Notes: generated from the sequence alone by a model not told the origin. Shown: positions 20,287 through 31,557, counted from the stretch's first letter. The stretch: 64,000 nucleotides of DNA from Acidobacteriaceae bacterium (GCA_025355505.1 JANXZM010000100.1:1-64000); one strand, 5' to 3'. Numbers and translations are program-made.

Positions 20287-20589
20287 ATGCCTCCACCCGC
20301 TGAACGAATTTCCGTCCAGGCCCGTCGCTTTCTCATTCGCGGACGCGTCCAAGGCGTTGGCTTTCGCTGGTTTGTTGAACGCGAGGCACACATCCTGCAA
20401 ATTGCCGGATGGGTGCGCAACCATCCCGATGGCAGCGTCGAAGTGCTGGCCATGGGAAAGCGCGACCAGTTGGAGGGGCTGCGGTCGCGTTTGCAGGATG
20501 GGCCGCGAGCGGCCCGGGTGGATGGCGTAGAAGAATCCGAGGCCGAGCCGGTCGCGGGACTCAATTCATTTCAAGTTCTAGGAGCTTAA
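20287..20589 (+). CDS. acylphosphatase
   Basis: RRFLIRGRVQGVGFRWFVEREA. Confidence 0.95.
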   Translation: MPPPAERISVQARRFLIRGRVQGVGFRWFVEREAHILQIAGWVRNHPDGSVEVLAMGKRDQLEGLRSRLQDGPRAARVDGVEESEAEPVAGLNSFQVLGA

Positions 20590-20595
20590 CTTACG

Positions 20596-21138
20596 ATGTC
20601 GACCAAGCCAGTAGATTGCGACGGGCTGAAAAAGCTGATCCGGGAGGTGCCCGACTTTCCGAAGAAAGGGATCCTGTTCTACGACATCACCACGTTGCTT
20701 AAGGACAAAGTTGGTTTCGCGCGGCTGATTGACGCGCTCTCGGAAAACTACATCGGTAAAGACATTGACCTGGTGCTCGGCATGGAGGCCCGCGGATTTA
20801 TCTTCGGCCCGGCGCTCGCCTACCGGCTGAATGCGGGATTCGTTCCTGTCCGCAAGCCGGGAAAGCTGCCCGCCGAAACGGTGAAGATCAGCTACGAGCT
20901 CGAATACGGCAGCAACGCGCTGGAGGTCCACAAGGATGCCATCGAGAAAGGCCAGCGCATTCTGATCGTAGACGATCTGCTGGCCACCGGCGGAACGGCT
21001 GTCGCGACGGCGGAACTGGCCAGCGGCCTGGGCGCACAGATTGCAGGACTGGCGTTTGTGGTCGAACTGGATTTCCTTAGAGGTCGCGAGAGACTGGCAA
21101 AGTACGACGTCTTCTCGCTGCTGCACTATGACCGGTAA
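20596..21138 (+). CDS. apt: adenine phosphoribosyltransferase
   Basis: PRPP motif [14 protein letters not shown]. Confidence 0.97.
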   Translation: MSTKPVDCDGLKKLIREVPDFPKKGILFYDITTLLKDKVGFARLIDALSENYIGKDIDLVLGMEARGFIFGPALAYRLNAGFVPVRKPGKLPAETVKISYELEYGSNALEVHKDAIEKGQRILIVDDLLATGGTAVATAELASGLGAQIAGLAFVVELDFLRGRERLAKYDVFSLLHYDR

Positions 21139-21220
21139 TTTGCAAAACTCAGCGTCAGCGGCTTCCGGACTTAGCGCCGGCGCCGCGTACTGCCAGATCC
21201 TTACCGCTTAGCTTTCCGTC

Positions 21221-21352
21221 TTACTTTACTAAGTATCCAGCGGCTCGGAATACGCCTCTCCAGATCGCCAGGCTCACAGCCAGCGACGCTGCATAAGAGA
21301 AGATCGCAATCCAGTTCCAATGAACATACCTGTCACTTTCACGAGTCCACAT
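21221..21352 (-). CDS. small predicted membrane protein, 43 aa
   Basis: MWTRESDRYVHWNWIAIFSYAASLAVSLAIWRGVFRAAGYLVK*; AGGAG upstream; below the size cut-off of the ORF track. Confidence 0.65.
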   Translation of the reverse strand: MWTRESDRYVHWNWIAIFSYAASLAVSLAIWRGVFRAAGYLVK

Positions 21353-21616
21353 GGGGGAGGGCTCCTTGTTGCGCCTAATGGGTAGCAATTATTTACCCGT
21401 TCAATGTTTTTTGCAAGTGATTGGAAAGATTCCCTGGACCTTGCGGCCCGCTTGTTGAAAGTGGGTCAAATCTTCGTGTTACCCGAAAAACTTGCCCGGT
21501 CCGCGACGAAATCCGGTGCTGAAATCTCGACCTTGCAGCCGCTCGCCCGTTCTGCCTGCCCAACACTCGGGGACGCCTCTCGATGGTGGTAAGCTAAGCT
21601 CTTTGACGGATGCTCC

Positions 21617-22453
21617 ATGGGCGCAGTCTTGAGTTCGATCCAGATTACGATGCAAAGCTCGACTAGACTTTTCTTTTTGCTGGCGGCCACAGTGGTAGGC
21701 GCGTTCGGGGCTGGCGTTGATTCCAGTTCGCTCCCGCCTTCCATCACTACGGCGCCACTCTCGGTCGATCAGGTCGTGGACAATCTCGTCCGCAAGGATG
21801 GAGAGCGGGCACAAGCTCTGCGCCACTACGAATCCACTCGCATTTATCGCCTTGCGTATCGCGGATTTCCCGGCGATCGCGAAGCCGAAATGACCGTGGA
21901 GGCCACTTACGACAGTCCTTCGACCAAGAGCTTTAAGGTCATCTCCCAAAGCGGATCGAAGCTGATCATCGACCGCGTATTCAAACGGTTGCTGGAGAGC
22001 GAAAAAGAAGCCGTGGAGCCGGGAATGCACGCTCGCACCCTGCTGAACCGCGACAACTACGACTTCGCGCTGATCGGATTCGTCTCCTCGGGCGTCAATA
22101 TCGCGGACCAGGGCAGCCAATACGTGCTCGCCGTCTACCCGAAAACGAAAAGCAAGTACCTCTATCGCGGCAAAGTGTGGGTTGACGGCACCGATTTCGC
22201 CGTCACCCGGATTGACGCCGAGCCCGCGCAGAATCCTTCATTCTGGACGAAGAAAAGCGAAATTCGGCACGAGTACATGAAGGTGCAAGATTTCTGGCTT
22301 CCCCGGCGCAACGAGTCTGTAAGCTACATTCGGCTTGGCGGGCGCGCCACGCTGACGATCGAATACAACCACTACCGTGTCTCCGATTCGCGGCTATCGG
22401 GGAACGCCACGAAAGCATCATCTTTCGCCGAGGGCTCGCTAGTTTGCGTATAG
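21617..22453 (+). CDS. secreted hypothetical protein (outer-membrane lipoprotein-sorting-like)
   Basis: Signal peptide; KYLYRGKVWVDGTDFAVTRIDAEP... Confidence 0.75.
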   Translation: MGAVLSSIQITMQSSTRLFFLLAATVVGAFGAGVDSSSLPPSITTAPLSVDQVVDNLVRKDGERAQALRHYESTRIYRLAYRGFPGDREAEMTVEATYDSPSTKSFKVISQSGSKLIIDRVFKRLLESEKEAVEPGMHARTLLNRDNYDFALIGFVSSGVNIADQGSQYVLAVYPKTKSKYLYRGKVWVDGTDFAVTRIDAEPAQNPSFWTKKSEIRHEYMKVQDFWLPRRNESVSYIRLGGRATLTIEYNHYRVSDSRLSGNATKASSFAEGSLVCV

Positions 22454-22531
22454 GGACAGCCGAAACTGAGTGCAGCTCGGCCTCGCCTCTGGCGGCATCA
22501 CCATAGCAGGCGACGGTAGTACAATCCGGCC

Positions 22532-23041
22532 ATGGATGGCCTGATCCAGCCGAACGCAAATCCCGCGATGGAGCGCCAGAGCTCCAGCCTGCGTCCGATT
22601 CTGATTGGGATCGTCATCGTAGGCATTGTGGTCGGCATCCTCGCGCTGATTTTCCGGGCTGAGCAGAAAAAACCGGCCGTTCCTCCAGCTTATGCCGCGC
22701 ACCTGAAATTTTCGGACCTGAAGACTAGCGCCGCGCAGAATTTTGTCGGTGCTACGGTCAGCTACATCGATGGTTCCGTGACCAACGCGGGCGATCGAAC
22801 CGTCATTCATGCAGTGGTGCAGGTCACGTTCAAAGATGAAATCGGACAGACGGCGCAGCGCGAGGAACTTCCCATCCGCGTTTTGCGCACTGGAGGTCCG
22901 TACGATGAAGCCGTGGACCTTAACCTGTCGCCGCTCGCTGCGGGCGAAAGCAAACCTTTCCGGCTGACCTTTGAGAATATTTCCGCGCAGTGGAACCACG
23001 CTTATCCCGATCTGGAGATCACGCAGGTCACGGTGAAGTAA
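22532..23041 (+). CDS. hypothetical membrane-anchored protein (DUF2393-like)
   Basis: One TM helix, extracellular beta domain. Confidence 0.6.
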   Translation: MDGLIQPNANPAMERQSSSLRPILIGIVIVGIVVGILALIFRAEQKKPAVPPAYAAHLKFSDLKTSAAQNFVGATVSYIDGSVTNAGDRTVIHAVVQVTFKDEIGQTAQREELPIRVLRTGGPYDEAVDLNLSPLAAGESKPFRLTFENISAQWNHAYPDLEITQVTVK

Positions 23042-23084
23042 GAAGTCGCCTATTTACTCTGGAGTTACTAACTTACTAGTAAGC

Positions 23085-23258
23085 TTTGTACCCCCCCCCC
23101 CCAATTCCCGCCAGGTAATTGATTTTAAAAGACTTAGCTGTAAAGTGTTCCAGAATAAGGACTTAGCTCCTCGAATCGCGCTGAAAATGGGTTTGGGGCA
23201 GCTTCGAGGGCCGTCTTAGTTGACGGGTACACCTCTGGCTACCCCAATCAGATTCCTA
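23085..23258. repeat. dispersed intergenic repeat copy A (inverted relative to copy B, 45648-45852), includes C12 tract
   Basis: Reverse complement aligns block-wise with copy B (CTGATTGGGG, CCCTCGAAGCTGCCCCAAA, CCTGGCGGG, G-tract-GTAC). Confidence 0.85.
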
Positions 23259-23322
23259 TTATCACGCATTGCGAGTTGGATGTCTGTGATGGCGGTCGCT
23301 GGTTGGGTGTGATGAAAAATAG

Positions 23323-25914
23323 TTAGGAGTCAAACCGCAGAAGCGGGCTGGGGACCAATGCCGCTAGGTCGGCGAAATGCTTGGGCTGGAGAACTTCGAA
23401 TCCCTTTTGCAAAATTTTCACGTAACGCCATGGAGTCTTAGTAAGAGTGGACGCGTTCTCGCACCAGTTCGCCGCCGCTGCGTCCTTCTGCGAGACTTCC
23501 GCCGATTCCATGCCTTTGGTCTCGATCAGCCAATGCTGCCCTGACGAATCCAGGGCCACGAAATCGGGGTAGTAGGAACGTAGGTTCATCCCGAAGTCCA
23601 CGTAGTCAATCGAGAAACCAAACGGTTGTGGGAGCTTGGCAAATGCGGTGATGTCATCCGCCTTGTCAAGAAAGCGCGCAAAACTTTTCTCGAAATCGTT
23701 GTCACAAGGCACCATGTTGAAGACGCAATGAACGGCTTCGTACACTTTCCGCGACCAGGGAAAAGGCTGGCAGGTTGAAAGCATGCGGGCCGCCGTCGAG
23801 AGTTCCGGCACCTGATCGGCGATGCTCGCCTGTTTCAATACTCGACTGAACTCCTGTATGCACACGTACGAGGCTACCTGGGTGCTCATCGCGCGAACTG
23901 TGAGCATGTCGCTCAAATCCACCCATCGACCGAATGCCTTGTTTTCAAAGAAGTCGCGGACCTTCGGAGCCAGCGCCGCGAATTGCGAGGGCAGCTTTAC
24001 CTCCTGGGCAATTCGGCGCGCATAGAATCCGATCAACTCCTGCGCAGTCTGCGGCTCCGGCACTTTATAATCGCGCTCAACAATTTTTTGCAGCGTAATG
24101 ATGTCGTGGCCTTCATAACGGAAAGTTTGGTTGTTGGGGTCGTCCGGGGTCAACGGTAACAGCATCGTCTGGAAAGTCATTACGTCGAGGGCCGCGATTT
24201 CCTCGGCCAAACTTTTTTTCCGGACCAGAATTGGCGTGAGCACCGGCATGCCGATGTCGAATGCCCTCCGCTCTTCGAGCGGCATAATGGTGAGGATACG
24301 CAGTTTGTCTTTGCCGATTTCGAAGGTTTCCAGTTGCAGGTCTTCCAGCTTTTCGAGGTCGTCGACGAAGTCGAGAAATTTCTGGTTGCCGATGATGTCC
24401 ACGTGCTCGGTATAGTCCGGCGTCAGGTCGCGGAACATCAGGCGTAACCCGCGGCCGATTGCCTGCTCAGGAAGGATGTTAGCTTTCGCGGTGTACGGCC
24501 TCAGCCCCACGACCACGGTCACATTTTTCACATCCCAACCTTCGCGAAGCATTAGCACGCTAACGATCGCGTTGATCGGACTGTCATCGCGATCCACGTT
24601 CTTGACGGTTTCTCTGGCTTTATCGAGCTCTTTATCGCTGATCTCGCCCGTCTTTTTCGTGTGGATAGTCTGAGTCCTTCCATCTCCGAATTCGGCGGGA
24701 TAAGCTTTCGCCAGCCAATCGGCCACGTCATCGGCTTCTTCGGTGCTATTCATCATGACGAAGAGGACAGGTTTGCGGCGCAGAAGTTTAAGCTGTTCGC
24801 GATACTCCTTCCACCGCTCGACTGCGGCGGTGAGATATCCGCGATAGCGCACGCTGGCATGGTCCGACTTGGGCTCGGGAATTTTAGCTACGCCTTTCAC
24901 CGGACGCTTGACTACACCTTCGATGATCGCTTGCTTCAGCGGATAGTCGGAAACAGTCCAGGGAAAGATGGTGCCCGTCTTGCTAAACCGTGGCGTCGCG
25001 GAAAAATCGAGCTGCGCGACCATCGCGGTCTTCTCATGCAACTTACCGATCACGGCGTTCCACTCGCTGCCTTCGTCGTGCGTGTGATGGGCTTCATCGT
25101 TAATAACGAGCAACCGTCCAGCGCGGCGCGAAATACGCTCGGCAAAATCGACCTGCTCGATCTTTTGGGTGGGAGGCCTCGGCCCGAGCATCGCCGTCAT
25201 CGCATCCGGCTCGTCATCCTGGGTTCGATCCGGCCTTTCATAGAACTGCTGAATGTTGGTTAGAAAGAGGACGCCTTCGGAGTGCGCCCGCTCGCCATCG
25301 CCGCGCATCACGCAGTCGAAGTCCCAGAAGATATCGAATTCCTTTGGCCGAATGGGGTCTTCACGGAAAACCTTGCCGCCGGAAAAGTCTGATTTGAGGC
25401 GTTCCAGAACGATTAGGTTCGGCGCGATCACCAAGAAGGTCTTGGCATAGTCTTTGGCGATTTCATCCTGCTCGCGGCGGGCGTTGAAGTATTGCCACGC
25501 AACCGCCAGCGCCATGACTTTTGTCTTGCCACTGCCCGTGGCCATTTTGGTGCAATAGCGGGCGAAGCCGTCGTCGGGAGGCAGATGAAGGTCGGTTACG
25601 TTCTGGGCGTAGCGTTCCAGCAGGTCTTTGCGCGTGCGCACCTTCTCTACTTCCCAGACATAGATCAGAGTCTCAATCGCTTCTCTTTGAAAGTCGTAGT
25701 ACTTGAACGGTGTGCCGGTGCGGGTTTTGTGGCTGGCCTCGAACCAGTAATTCAAGAGAGTGCGCGTGGTGTCGGTGATGCCTTTGCGGCCGCCCGCTTT
25801 CCACGATTTGACCGCCTCTCGGAGCGCCGGGACGCAAGCTCCCGAACGCAGCTTCGCCGTGATGTCGAGAAGGCTAGGCTGATCGTCATCCGCAGATTGT
25901 TTGCGTCGCGGCAT
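23323..25914 (-). CDS. type III-like restriction subunit (DEAD/DEAH helicase-nuclease)
   Basis: Walker A MATGSGKT, DEAH NDEAHH, C-terminal YYPDFVALDSSGQHWLIETKG nuclease motif. Confidence 0.9.
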   Translation of the reverse strand: MPRRKQSADDDQPSLLDITAKLRSGACVPALREAVKSWKAGGRKGITDTTRTLLNYWFEASHKTRTGTPFKYYDFQREAIETLIYVWEVEKVRTRKDLLERYAQNVTDLHLPPDDGFARYCTKMATGSGKTKVMALAVAWQYFNARREQDEIAKDYAKTFLVIAPNLIVLERLKSDFSGGKVFREDPIRPKEFDIFWDFDCVMRGDGERAHSEGVLFLTNIQQFYERPDRTQDDEPDAMTAMLGPRPPTQKIEQVDFAERISRRAGRLLVINDEAHHTHDEGSEWNAVIGKLHEKTAMVAQLDFSATPRFSKTGTIFPWTVSDYPLKQAIIEGVVKRPVKGVAKIPEPKSDHASVRYRGYLTAAVERWKEYREQLKLLRRKPVLFVMMNSTEEADDVADWLAKAYPAEFGDGRTQTIHTKKTGEISDKELDKARETVKNVDRDDSPINAIVSVLMLREGWDVKNVTVVVGLRPYTAKANILPEQAIGRGLRLMFRDLTPDYTEHVDIIGNQKFLDFVDDLEKLEDLQLETFEIGKDKLRILTIMPLEERRAFDIGMPVLTPILVRKKSLAEEIAALDVMTFQTMLLPLTPDDPNNQTFRYEGHDIITLQKIVERDYKVPEPQTAQELIGFYARRIAQEVKLPSQFAALAPKVRDFFENKAFGRWVDLSDMLTVRAMSTQVASYVCIQEFSRVLKQASIADQVPELSTAARMLSTCQPFPWSRKVYEAVHCVFNMVPCDNDFEKSFARFLDKADDITAFAKLPQPFGFSIDYVDFGMNLRSYYPDFVALDSSGQHWLIETKGMESAEVSQKDAAAANWCENASTLTKTPWRYVKILQKGFEVLQPKHFADLAALVPSPLLRFDS

Positions 25915-26083
25915 ATCTCTTAATAAGCCTGATCTCTCTTAACAACTGTCATCCTGAGAACGTGCAATTGTTTGAACTGTCATCCTGAGCGAAGCGAAGG
26001 ACCTGCTGTCTCCTCCTCATCCACACCGTGTCACGCCCTCAGTTCCCACCCGCTAAAGATTTTTCATCTCTTATCTTTTTAAC

Positions 26084-26169
26084 AACTATCATCCTGAGCG
26101 AAGCGAAGGACCTGCTTTCCTGGCGAACCCGAAGAAAGCAGGTCCTTCGCTTCGCTCAGGATGACAGTT
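26084..26169. repeat. 36 bp-arm hairpin of ATCCTGAGCGAAGCGAAGGACCTGC repeat, with a further copy at ~25978
   Basis: Arms 26084-26119 and 26134-26169, one mismatch. Confidence 0.92.
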
Positions 26170-26193
26170 TCATAGAGGGACAAGCTTCAGTTG

Positions 26194-28053
26194 CTATTTC
26201 ACTTCCACCATCAACATCTTCGTCGTGTCATTCCCCAAAATATCAATCACCTTCACCACCACCGTGTATTTCCCTGCCGCCCCATACTCATGCTTCACCG
26301 ACAACTCCAGCTTCGGATTCTTCCGCGTCCGATACGACTGCCACTGGTTGTGAAAGGTGTCGTCTTTGAAGTCCCAGTCCACGGCCCAGTAGTCCACCAT
26401 CTGGCTCCAGTGCTTGATGGCGCTGCGCACTTCCGCGGGCACGTCGTCGGAGGGAATCACAAAATCGGAAAGCGTCAGAGTGAGCTCGCGCTTCTTGATC
26501 TTGTTGTCCACCGCGAGCGCGCCCAGTTCGAAGAAATAGACATCGCCCTGCTCGACGGCTTTCTTCTCCAGCACCTCGCGGGGAATTTTCTTGAAGGCCG
26601 CATCCACCCGAGCTTCGGCGGCCACTTGCTTGGCGGTTTCGTTCATGTCCAGCGCGAACTCCCAGCCGAGCACATCGACGGCGGGCTTCTGCGGAGAGTT
26701 GGGGCCTTTGCCGCTGGCTCTCCAGACTTCGGCGGCGATGGCGTTCACGTCGGCGCGGGTGACGGGCGCGTCCACGGCGGCAACGTGCACCATGCGTCCG
26801 GCTTTCACGCCATGCAGCCAGACGTGGCCGCTGACGGGAGTAGCGTGGTAAAGCTCAAGGATGAACTTACGGTAGGCGGTTTCGCGTTCTCTCTGTTCTT
26901 CGAGTCTGTTTTTGCCATTTGCGGGAAACTCGGCCACCTGCCATTGCTGGCGCTCGTATTTGCCTAGGTTCTGGACGATGAAGGGCTTCACGTTAGCGGT
27001 GTCGAGTAGGCGCTTGCGAGTCGTATGGATAGCAAAGCGTCCGAGATCACAGGTAATCCAGCGGCGGTTGAGCTTTTCGGCAACGGCGGCAGTGGTACCG
27101 GAGCCGCAGAAGCAATCGAGAACCAAGTTGCCCTCGTCCGAAGAAACTTCCAAAATGCGTTCTAGGAGAGGTTCGGGTTTCTGCGTGTCGTAACCGGTAC
27201 GCTCGTGAGCTATTGGATGCACTATCGGGATAGTCCAGACGCTGCCCATCAGCTTCTCGGTCCGTGTCTCATAGATGATGTCACCATTCTCGTCACGCTT
27301 GGCGACTCGTTTCTTTAGGACCGGATCCCAACCAACTATTGCCTGTTCTTGCACTCGTTTGACGGGCACGAGTTGATGGTGAAAAGTATGAGTGCCGATC
27401 GTGTGGGCATAAGCAAGAACGCACTCCCAGTCACGCGGAAGGAGTTTGGAAAAACTAAACTTTGGCTTGTTTTCAAAATACCAGATGACGTCGTTCAGGT
27501 GGTTGCCGGCTCCGAACACTTCGTCCATTAGGCATCGGAGATACGGGAGCATCGTCTGATTGCAGTGAACATAAATCGTGCCGGTGTCGGCGAGCAACTC
27601 ACGGAGCAGTATGACTGTTTCGCCGAACCACTTTAGGTAACGGTCCTTGGATCCCACGCCTCGCGCCCTGTCCTCAGTACTCACTCCCCACGTGTCCCGA
27701 TAGGCCTTCTGTTCTAGGATTGATGGTTCTTTTTCGAGCAATAGATCCGTGCCCGGGACGGTTGTCGTGAACGAGAAATCTGCACCCGTATCAAACGGGG
27801 GATCAATGTAGATCAAATCCACCTTGCCGGCGAACTCGGGCAGGAGCGAGGGCAGGACGTACTTCTTGTCGCCCCAGATGAGGCGGTTGCGCCACTCCGG
27901 GTCATGGCCGGAAGAAGACAGCTCCAGCGTGCGCTGCCGCTCCTGCACGCTCTCGTTGACAGTCTCGACGGTTTGAAAAGGCAGCTCGATACGAACCGGA
28001 GCGCGCTTGTTGCCGTGCTCGTCGTACTTGCCGTCCCAGATGAGTTCGGCCAT
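26194..28053 (-). CDS. site-specific DNA-methyltransferase (adenine-N6, type III-like)
   Basis: DPPFDTG and DCFCGSGTTAAVAEKLNRRW motifs. Confidence 0.92.
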   Translation of the reverse strand: MAELIWDGKYDEHGNKRAPVRIELPFQTVETVNESVQERQRTLELSSSGHDPEWRNRLIWGDKKYVLPSLLPEFAGKVDLIYIDPPFDTGADFSFTTTVPGTDLLLEKEPSILEQKAYRDTWGVSTEDRARGVGSKDRYLKWFGETVILLRELLADTGTIYVHCNQTMLPYLRCLMDEVFGAGNHLNDVIWYFENKPKFSFSKLLPRDWECVLAYAHTIGTHTFHHQLVPVKRVQEQAIVGWDPVLKKRVAKRDENGDIIYETRTEKLMGSVWTIPIVHPIAHERTGYDTQKPEPLLERILEVSSDEGNLVLDCFCGSGTTAAVAEKLNRRWITCDLGRFAIHTTRKRLLDTANVKPFIVQNLGKYERQQWQVAEFPANGKNRLEEQRERETAYRKFILELYHATPVSGHVWLHGVKAGRMVHVAAVDAPVTRADVNAIAAEVWRASGKGPNSPQKPAVDVLGWEFALDMNETAKQVAAEARVDAAFKKIPREVLEKKAVEQGDVYFFELGALAVDNKIKKRELTLTLSDFVIPSDDVPAEVRSAIKHWSQMVDYWAVDWDFKDDTFHNQWQSYRTRKNPKLELSVKHEYGAAGKYTVVVKVIDILGNDTTKMLMVEVK

Positions 28054-28289
28054 GTTTGGAAGTAAGAGGGGGAGACGGAGAACATCTTACACGAAAGGTG
28101 TTAGAGGAAATACGTCTGCGGCTGGTGGCCCAGCCTATCGAGAAATCCCAAGAGGGCGGCGACTGTGGAATCCCACCCTTGCGCAAAAGACCGCGCAAGA
28201 ATGGGGCACCCGCGGAAGGACCACACCAACCCCAAGGTCAAGGGCAGCGGACAGGAGTGTCCGCTCTACACGTCCGTTACAATGGCCTC

Positions 28290-29426
28290 GTGCCTGAAAC
28301 AAAACCATTCCGTCTTACGGAGTCTGTAAAAGCGGCGGGTTGAGCGTCCAAGCTGAGTCCGGCGGTGCTGGACACGGTGCTTGGGAAATTAGCCCGGCAA
28401 CAGGATCCGAATGTACTCGTTGGCTTCGATCATGCCGACGACGCGGGCGTGTATCTGCTCACGCCGGAGATGGCGCTCGTCCAGACGGTGGATTTTTTCA
28501 CGCCCATCGTGGACGATCCCTACGCCTTTGGGCAGATCGCCGCCACCAATGCGCTCAGCGACGTCTATGCCATGGGTGGAAAGCCGCTGACTGCGCTCGC
28601 GCTTGTCTGCTTTCCCGATAAGGCCGATATCGAGATTCTGGAGCGCATTCTTGCCGGGGGCTTGTCGAAGATGATCGAGGCGGGATGCACGGTGGTGGGC
28701 GGGCACAGCATCCGCGATGAAGAAACGAAATTCGGATATTCGGTTACCGGGGTGGTTCATCCCCAGCGCGTGCTTGCCAATCAGGGCGCGCAAGCCGGCG
28801 ATAGGCTGCTGTTCACCAAGGCGCTGGGGACAGGCGTGATTTCGACGGCGATCAAGAAAGGCGTCGCGAAGCAGGAGTGGATCGACGCCGCAGTGAAGGC
28901 GATGACAACTTTGAACAAGGCGGCGGCGGAGGTCATCACCGGCGGGCGTGTGGGGCCGGGTGTTGGACCGGGCGCGGCGGAGGGCGGCTCCACGTCTCGA
29001 AAACCGCTAGACGTGGGGCAGTTAGTCGATGGCCGGTTTGCCGTGCATGCCCTCACCGACGTCACCGGCTTTGGACTGATCGGGCACGCGCGTGAAATGG
29101 CGCTCGCCTCGAAGGTCAGCGTCGTCTTACAATCCGCCAACATTCCCGTGCTTGAAGGGGCGCTGGACTGCATCCAGGCAGGCCACATTCCGGGCGGACT
29201 CAAAGCGAATCGTGACTTTGCCGAGTGCGCGGTCGAATATGATGCGTCAGTCCCGGCCGACATCCGCTCGCTTCTGTTCGACCCGCAAACCGCAGGGGGT
29301 TTGCTGATTTCGGTTTCCGCCGAAGATGCCGGCCCGCTCATACGGGCGCTGCGGGATGCCGATGTTCCCGCCGTTGAAATCGGCGAAGTGCTTCCGGCGG
29401 CTAAGGCCGTGATCATGGTCCGTTAG
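28290..29426 (+). CDS. selD: selenide, water dikinase, Sec-containing (UGA at 28341-28343)
   Basis: GTG start; [36 protein letters not shown]...; frame open on both sides. Confidence 0.93.
28357..28373 (+). promoter_or_regulatory. candidate bacterial SECIS element
   Basis: GUCCGGC-GGU-GCUGGAC, 7 bp stem with GGU apical loop, 13 nt after the UGA. Confidence 0.75.
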
Positions 29427-29584
29427 CGAACGCTTCGGGCGGGCACTTTCGATTCCCTGGTTTTCCACACAGGTTCCCGGGGTCTGGTCGAGGGAATCCT
29501 ATCCGAACCTTCCAGCATCTATACATTCGTTTGTTGCTTTGTAAAAAATCGTTTCACTTTTTTTTTGCGGATAAGGAGTACTTC

Positions 29585-30574
<990 letters not shown>

Positions 30575-30728
30575 GGCGGGTTTACGGGAAGTGTCGTCGG
30601 TGTTTGTCGTTGCAAATGCGAAAGCGCTTAACCACGGGGAACACAGGGGTACCCTGGATGCGAAGGGCTGGGTTTGATGCGCGCGCGGCAGAGTTGGTTT
30701 TACGCTATTTGTGAAACTGGTTTCGGCC

Positions 30729-30809
30729 GCCTGTGGTGAAACTCGAATTCAAAATCCAGCGCCTGAAGGCGTGCCCTGATACGAATCTCACTTGCACCAC
30801 GAGCCGTTA
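30729..30809. repeat. ~80 bp dispersed repeat (see 13171-13250)
   Basis: Near-identical inverted copy. Confidence 0.85.
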
Positions 30810-31508
30810 GGCCGCCGTCCGTTCCATCCGCCGCGCTTCGAAGCCATCCAGCGCGCGCCATAAAGCTTTGGCCGCAGTCTCCGCGGCAGCCAATGCTTTT
30901 TGGGCGGTCTCGGGATTGGCCTTGACCCGCTTCTGCAGCTGATTACGCCACACGTTCGCGTGGTGCACGTCGGCGGTGGCGTGCAAAGTGAAATAGCAGC
31001 GGGTCTTCTCGTCGAAGGCGTAGAGTTCGCGCAGCACGCGATCTTTTTCTTGCGCCACGCGCGGCACCTGCGATTCGTAGGCATAGAAAGCCGCCAGCGC
31101 CTCTTCCGGAGTGCCCTCGCTCGATACACGTTGGAACCAGGAGATGAGCTTGCGAACTTCCCCAACCGGCCGCCGTTTTGGAACGCGGCTTCCCCCCACG
31201 CCCTCCACAAAGTCCAGCCACAGTTCGGAGTGCGAACGTTCCGGCTCGCCGAAGGAATCTTCTCCGCCCTTTTCATCGGTCATGCTGGCCAGAACGGCGC
31301 GACGCAAATCTCCTTCTTCCAGGCGGACGCCAAGCTGAGCCAGGTAGCCCGGGAATGCGTCCACGTGCGGGTAGTAGTCCTCAGCGTATTCGCGCAGATC
31401 GTCGCGCGTCAGCTCGCCCGCCGACCAGGCTTTGTAAAACGGATGACTGAGCAAGTCGTATTGAAGAATGCGTTCTTCCAGCAGAGACAGAAATGCCTTC
31501 GTTTCCAT
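30807..31508 (-). CDS. CADD/PqqC-like diiron-fold protein
   Basis: HPFYKAWSAGELTRDDLREYAEDYYPHVDAFPGYLAQL... Confidence 0.8.
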   Translation of the reverse strand: METKAFLSLLEERILQYDLLSHPFYKAWSAGELTRDDLREYAEDYYPHVDAFPGYLAQLGVRLEEGDLRRAVLASMTDEKGGEDSFGEPERSHSELWLDFVEGVGGSRVPKRRPVGEVRKLISWFQRVSSEGTPEEALAAFYAYESQVPRVAQEKDRVLRELYAFDEKTRCYFTLHATADVHHANVWRNQLQKRVKANPETAQKALAAAETAAKALWRALDGFEARRMERTAA

Positions 31509-31557
31509 AATTACCTCGGAACCCTCCCACTATACGGGTTGGGGCGGCAGAAGAACA

